Shown: positions 5,893-5,951 of the stretch, piece after piece
Numbering within the stretch: the stretch's first letter is position 1
Layout of the letters: the number at the start of each line of letters is the position of its first letter
Source: Chloroflexota bacterium
Lineage (GTDB): Bacteria; Chloroflexota; Anaerolineae; Caldilineales; Caldilineaceae
DNA length: 5,951 nucleotides
Assembly: GCA_003577365.1 (NCBI GenBank)
Contig: QEUY01000260.1
Coordinates: 1 to 5,951 of the forward strand
Reading direction: 5' to 3'
Made by a program: the position numbers and the translations under genes
The notes under the pieces: generated by a model
What the model saw: only the letters and a program-made list of their open reading frames with translations
Told to the model about the DNA's origin: nothing
Database searches by the model: none

Positions 5893-5951
5893 ATGACGTC
5901 CACCGGCAGCGCATCCCAACCCGCCCGGCAGCGGGTGGCCCTCTATTTGCA
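5893..5951 (+). CDS. N-terminal start of an unidentified protein (3' truncated by window edge)
   Basis: An ATG at 5893 opens a frame that continues to the right edge, giving 19 residues: MTSTGSASQPARQRVALYL. A GAAAGG ribosome-like site lies at 5878-5883, 9 nt upstream, and a good plus-strand promoter precedes it. The polar Ser/Thr/Gln-rich start followed by RVALYL looks like a short disordered tail leading into a first beta strand. This is too little to name a family. The gene is divergent from the F420 operon, so a shared function is possible but not shown. Confidence 0.55.
   Translation, partial: MTSTGSASQPARQRVALYL

Noticed and set aside
5893..5951. Reading the RVALYL start as the N terminus of a serine recombinase
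   Set aside because: The resemblance rests on about six residues, and the catalytic-serine segment expected just after lies outside the window, so it cannot be supported.

Overview
The window is G+C-rich, gene-dense bacterial DNA holding two unrelated metabolic operons that converge on each other, plus the start of a third transcription unit at the right edge. The strong third-position G/C bias, the pairing of F420 biosynthesis genes with a stand-alone FbiB-like nitroreductase, and a rhamnulokinase next to a class II aldolase and a DeoR-type regulator fit a Chloroflexota-like bacterium (for example Anaerolineae/Caldilineae). An actinobacterium cannot be excluded, and no marker gene in the window settles the lineage.

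Left half (about 1-3262, plus strand): a deoxysugar catabolic operon. It begins with the last 41 codons of an unidentified gene, followed by a class II (zinc) aldolase, a DeoR/GlpR-type repressor and a rhamnulokinase. Gaps are only 28, 10 and 21 nt, and each start has a Shine-Dalgarno sequence. The kinase phosphorylates L-rhamnulose, the aldolase would split the product into dihydroxyacetone phosphate and lactaldehyde, and the DeoR protein probably senses a phosphorylated intermediate and controls the operon. The isomerase and any transporter are not visible, and the operon promoter lies outside the window.

Middle (3263-3419): a 157-nt convergent intergenic region. It holds a 9-nt-spaced CGCAAAG direct repeat, a purine-rich arm that can pair with either of two pyrimidine-rich arms, and a small perfect GC hairpin. 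It probably contains the terminators of both operons and may include a dispersed repeat.

Right half (3420-5772, minus strand): a three-gene coenzyme F420 operon in the order nitroreductase (FbiB C-terminal-domain type), cofD, cofC. CofC makes the GTP-activated three-carbon acid, CofD transfers it to Fo, and the nitroreductase probably reduces dehydro-F420-0, which suggests the phosphoenolpyruvate-based bacterial route. A promoter with 17-bp spacing lies so close to the nitroreductase ATG that the mRNA is predicted to be leaderless. A second, divergent promoter with 17-bp spacing begins 6 bp away and would drive the gene starting at 5893, of which only 19 codons are present.

No RNA gene, mobile element or CRISPR array was seen. 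No clearly new system was found. The most interesting points are the leaderless F420 promoter, the free-standing nitroreductase inside the F420 operon, and the alternative-pairing intergenic repeat.
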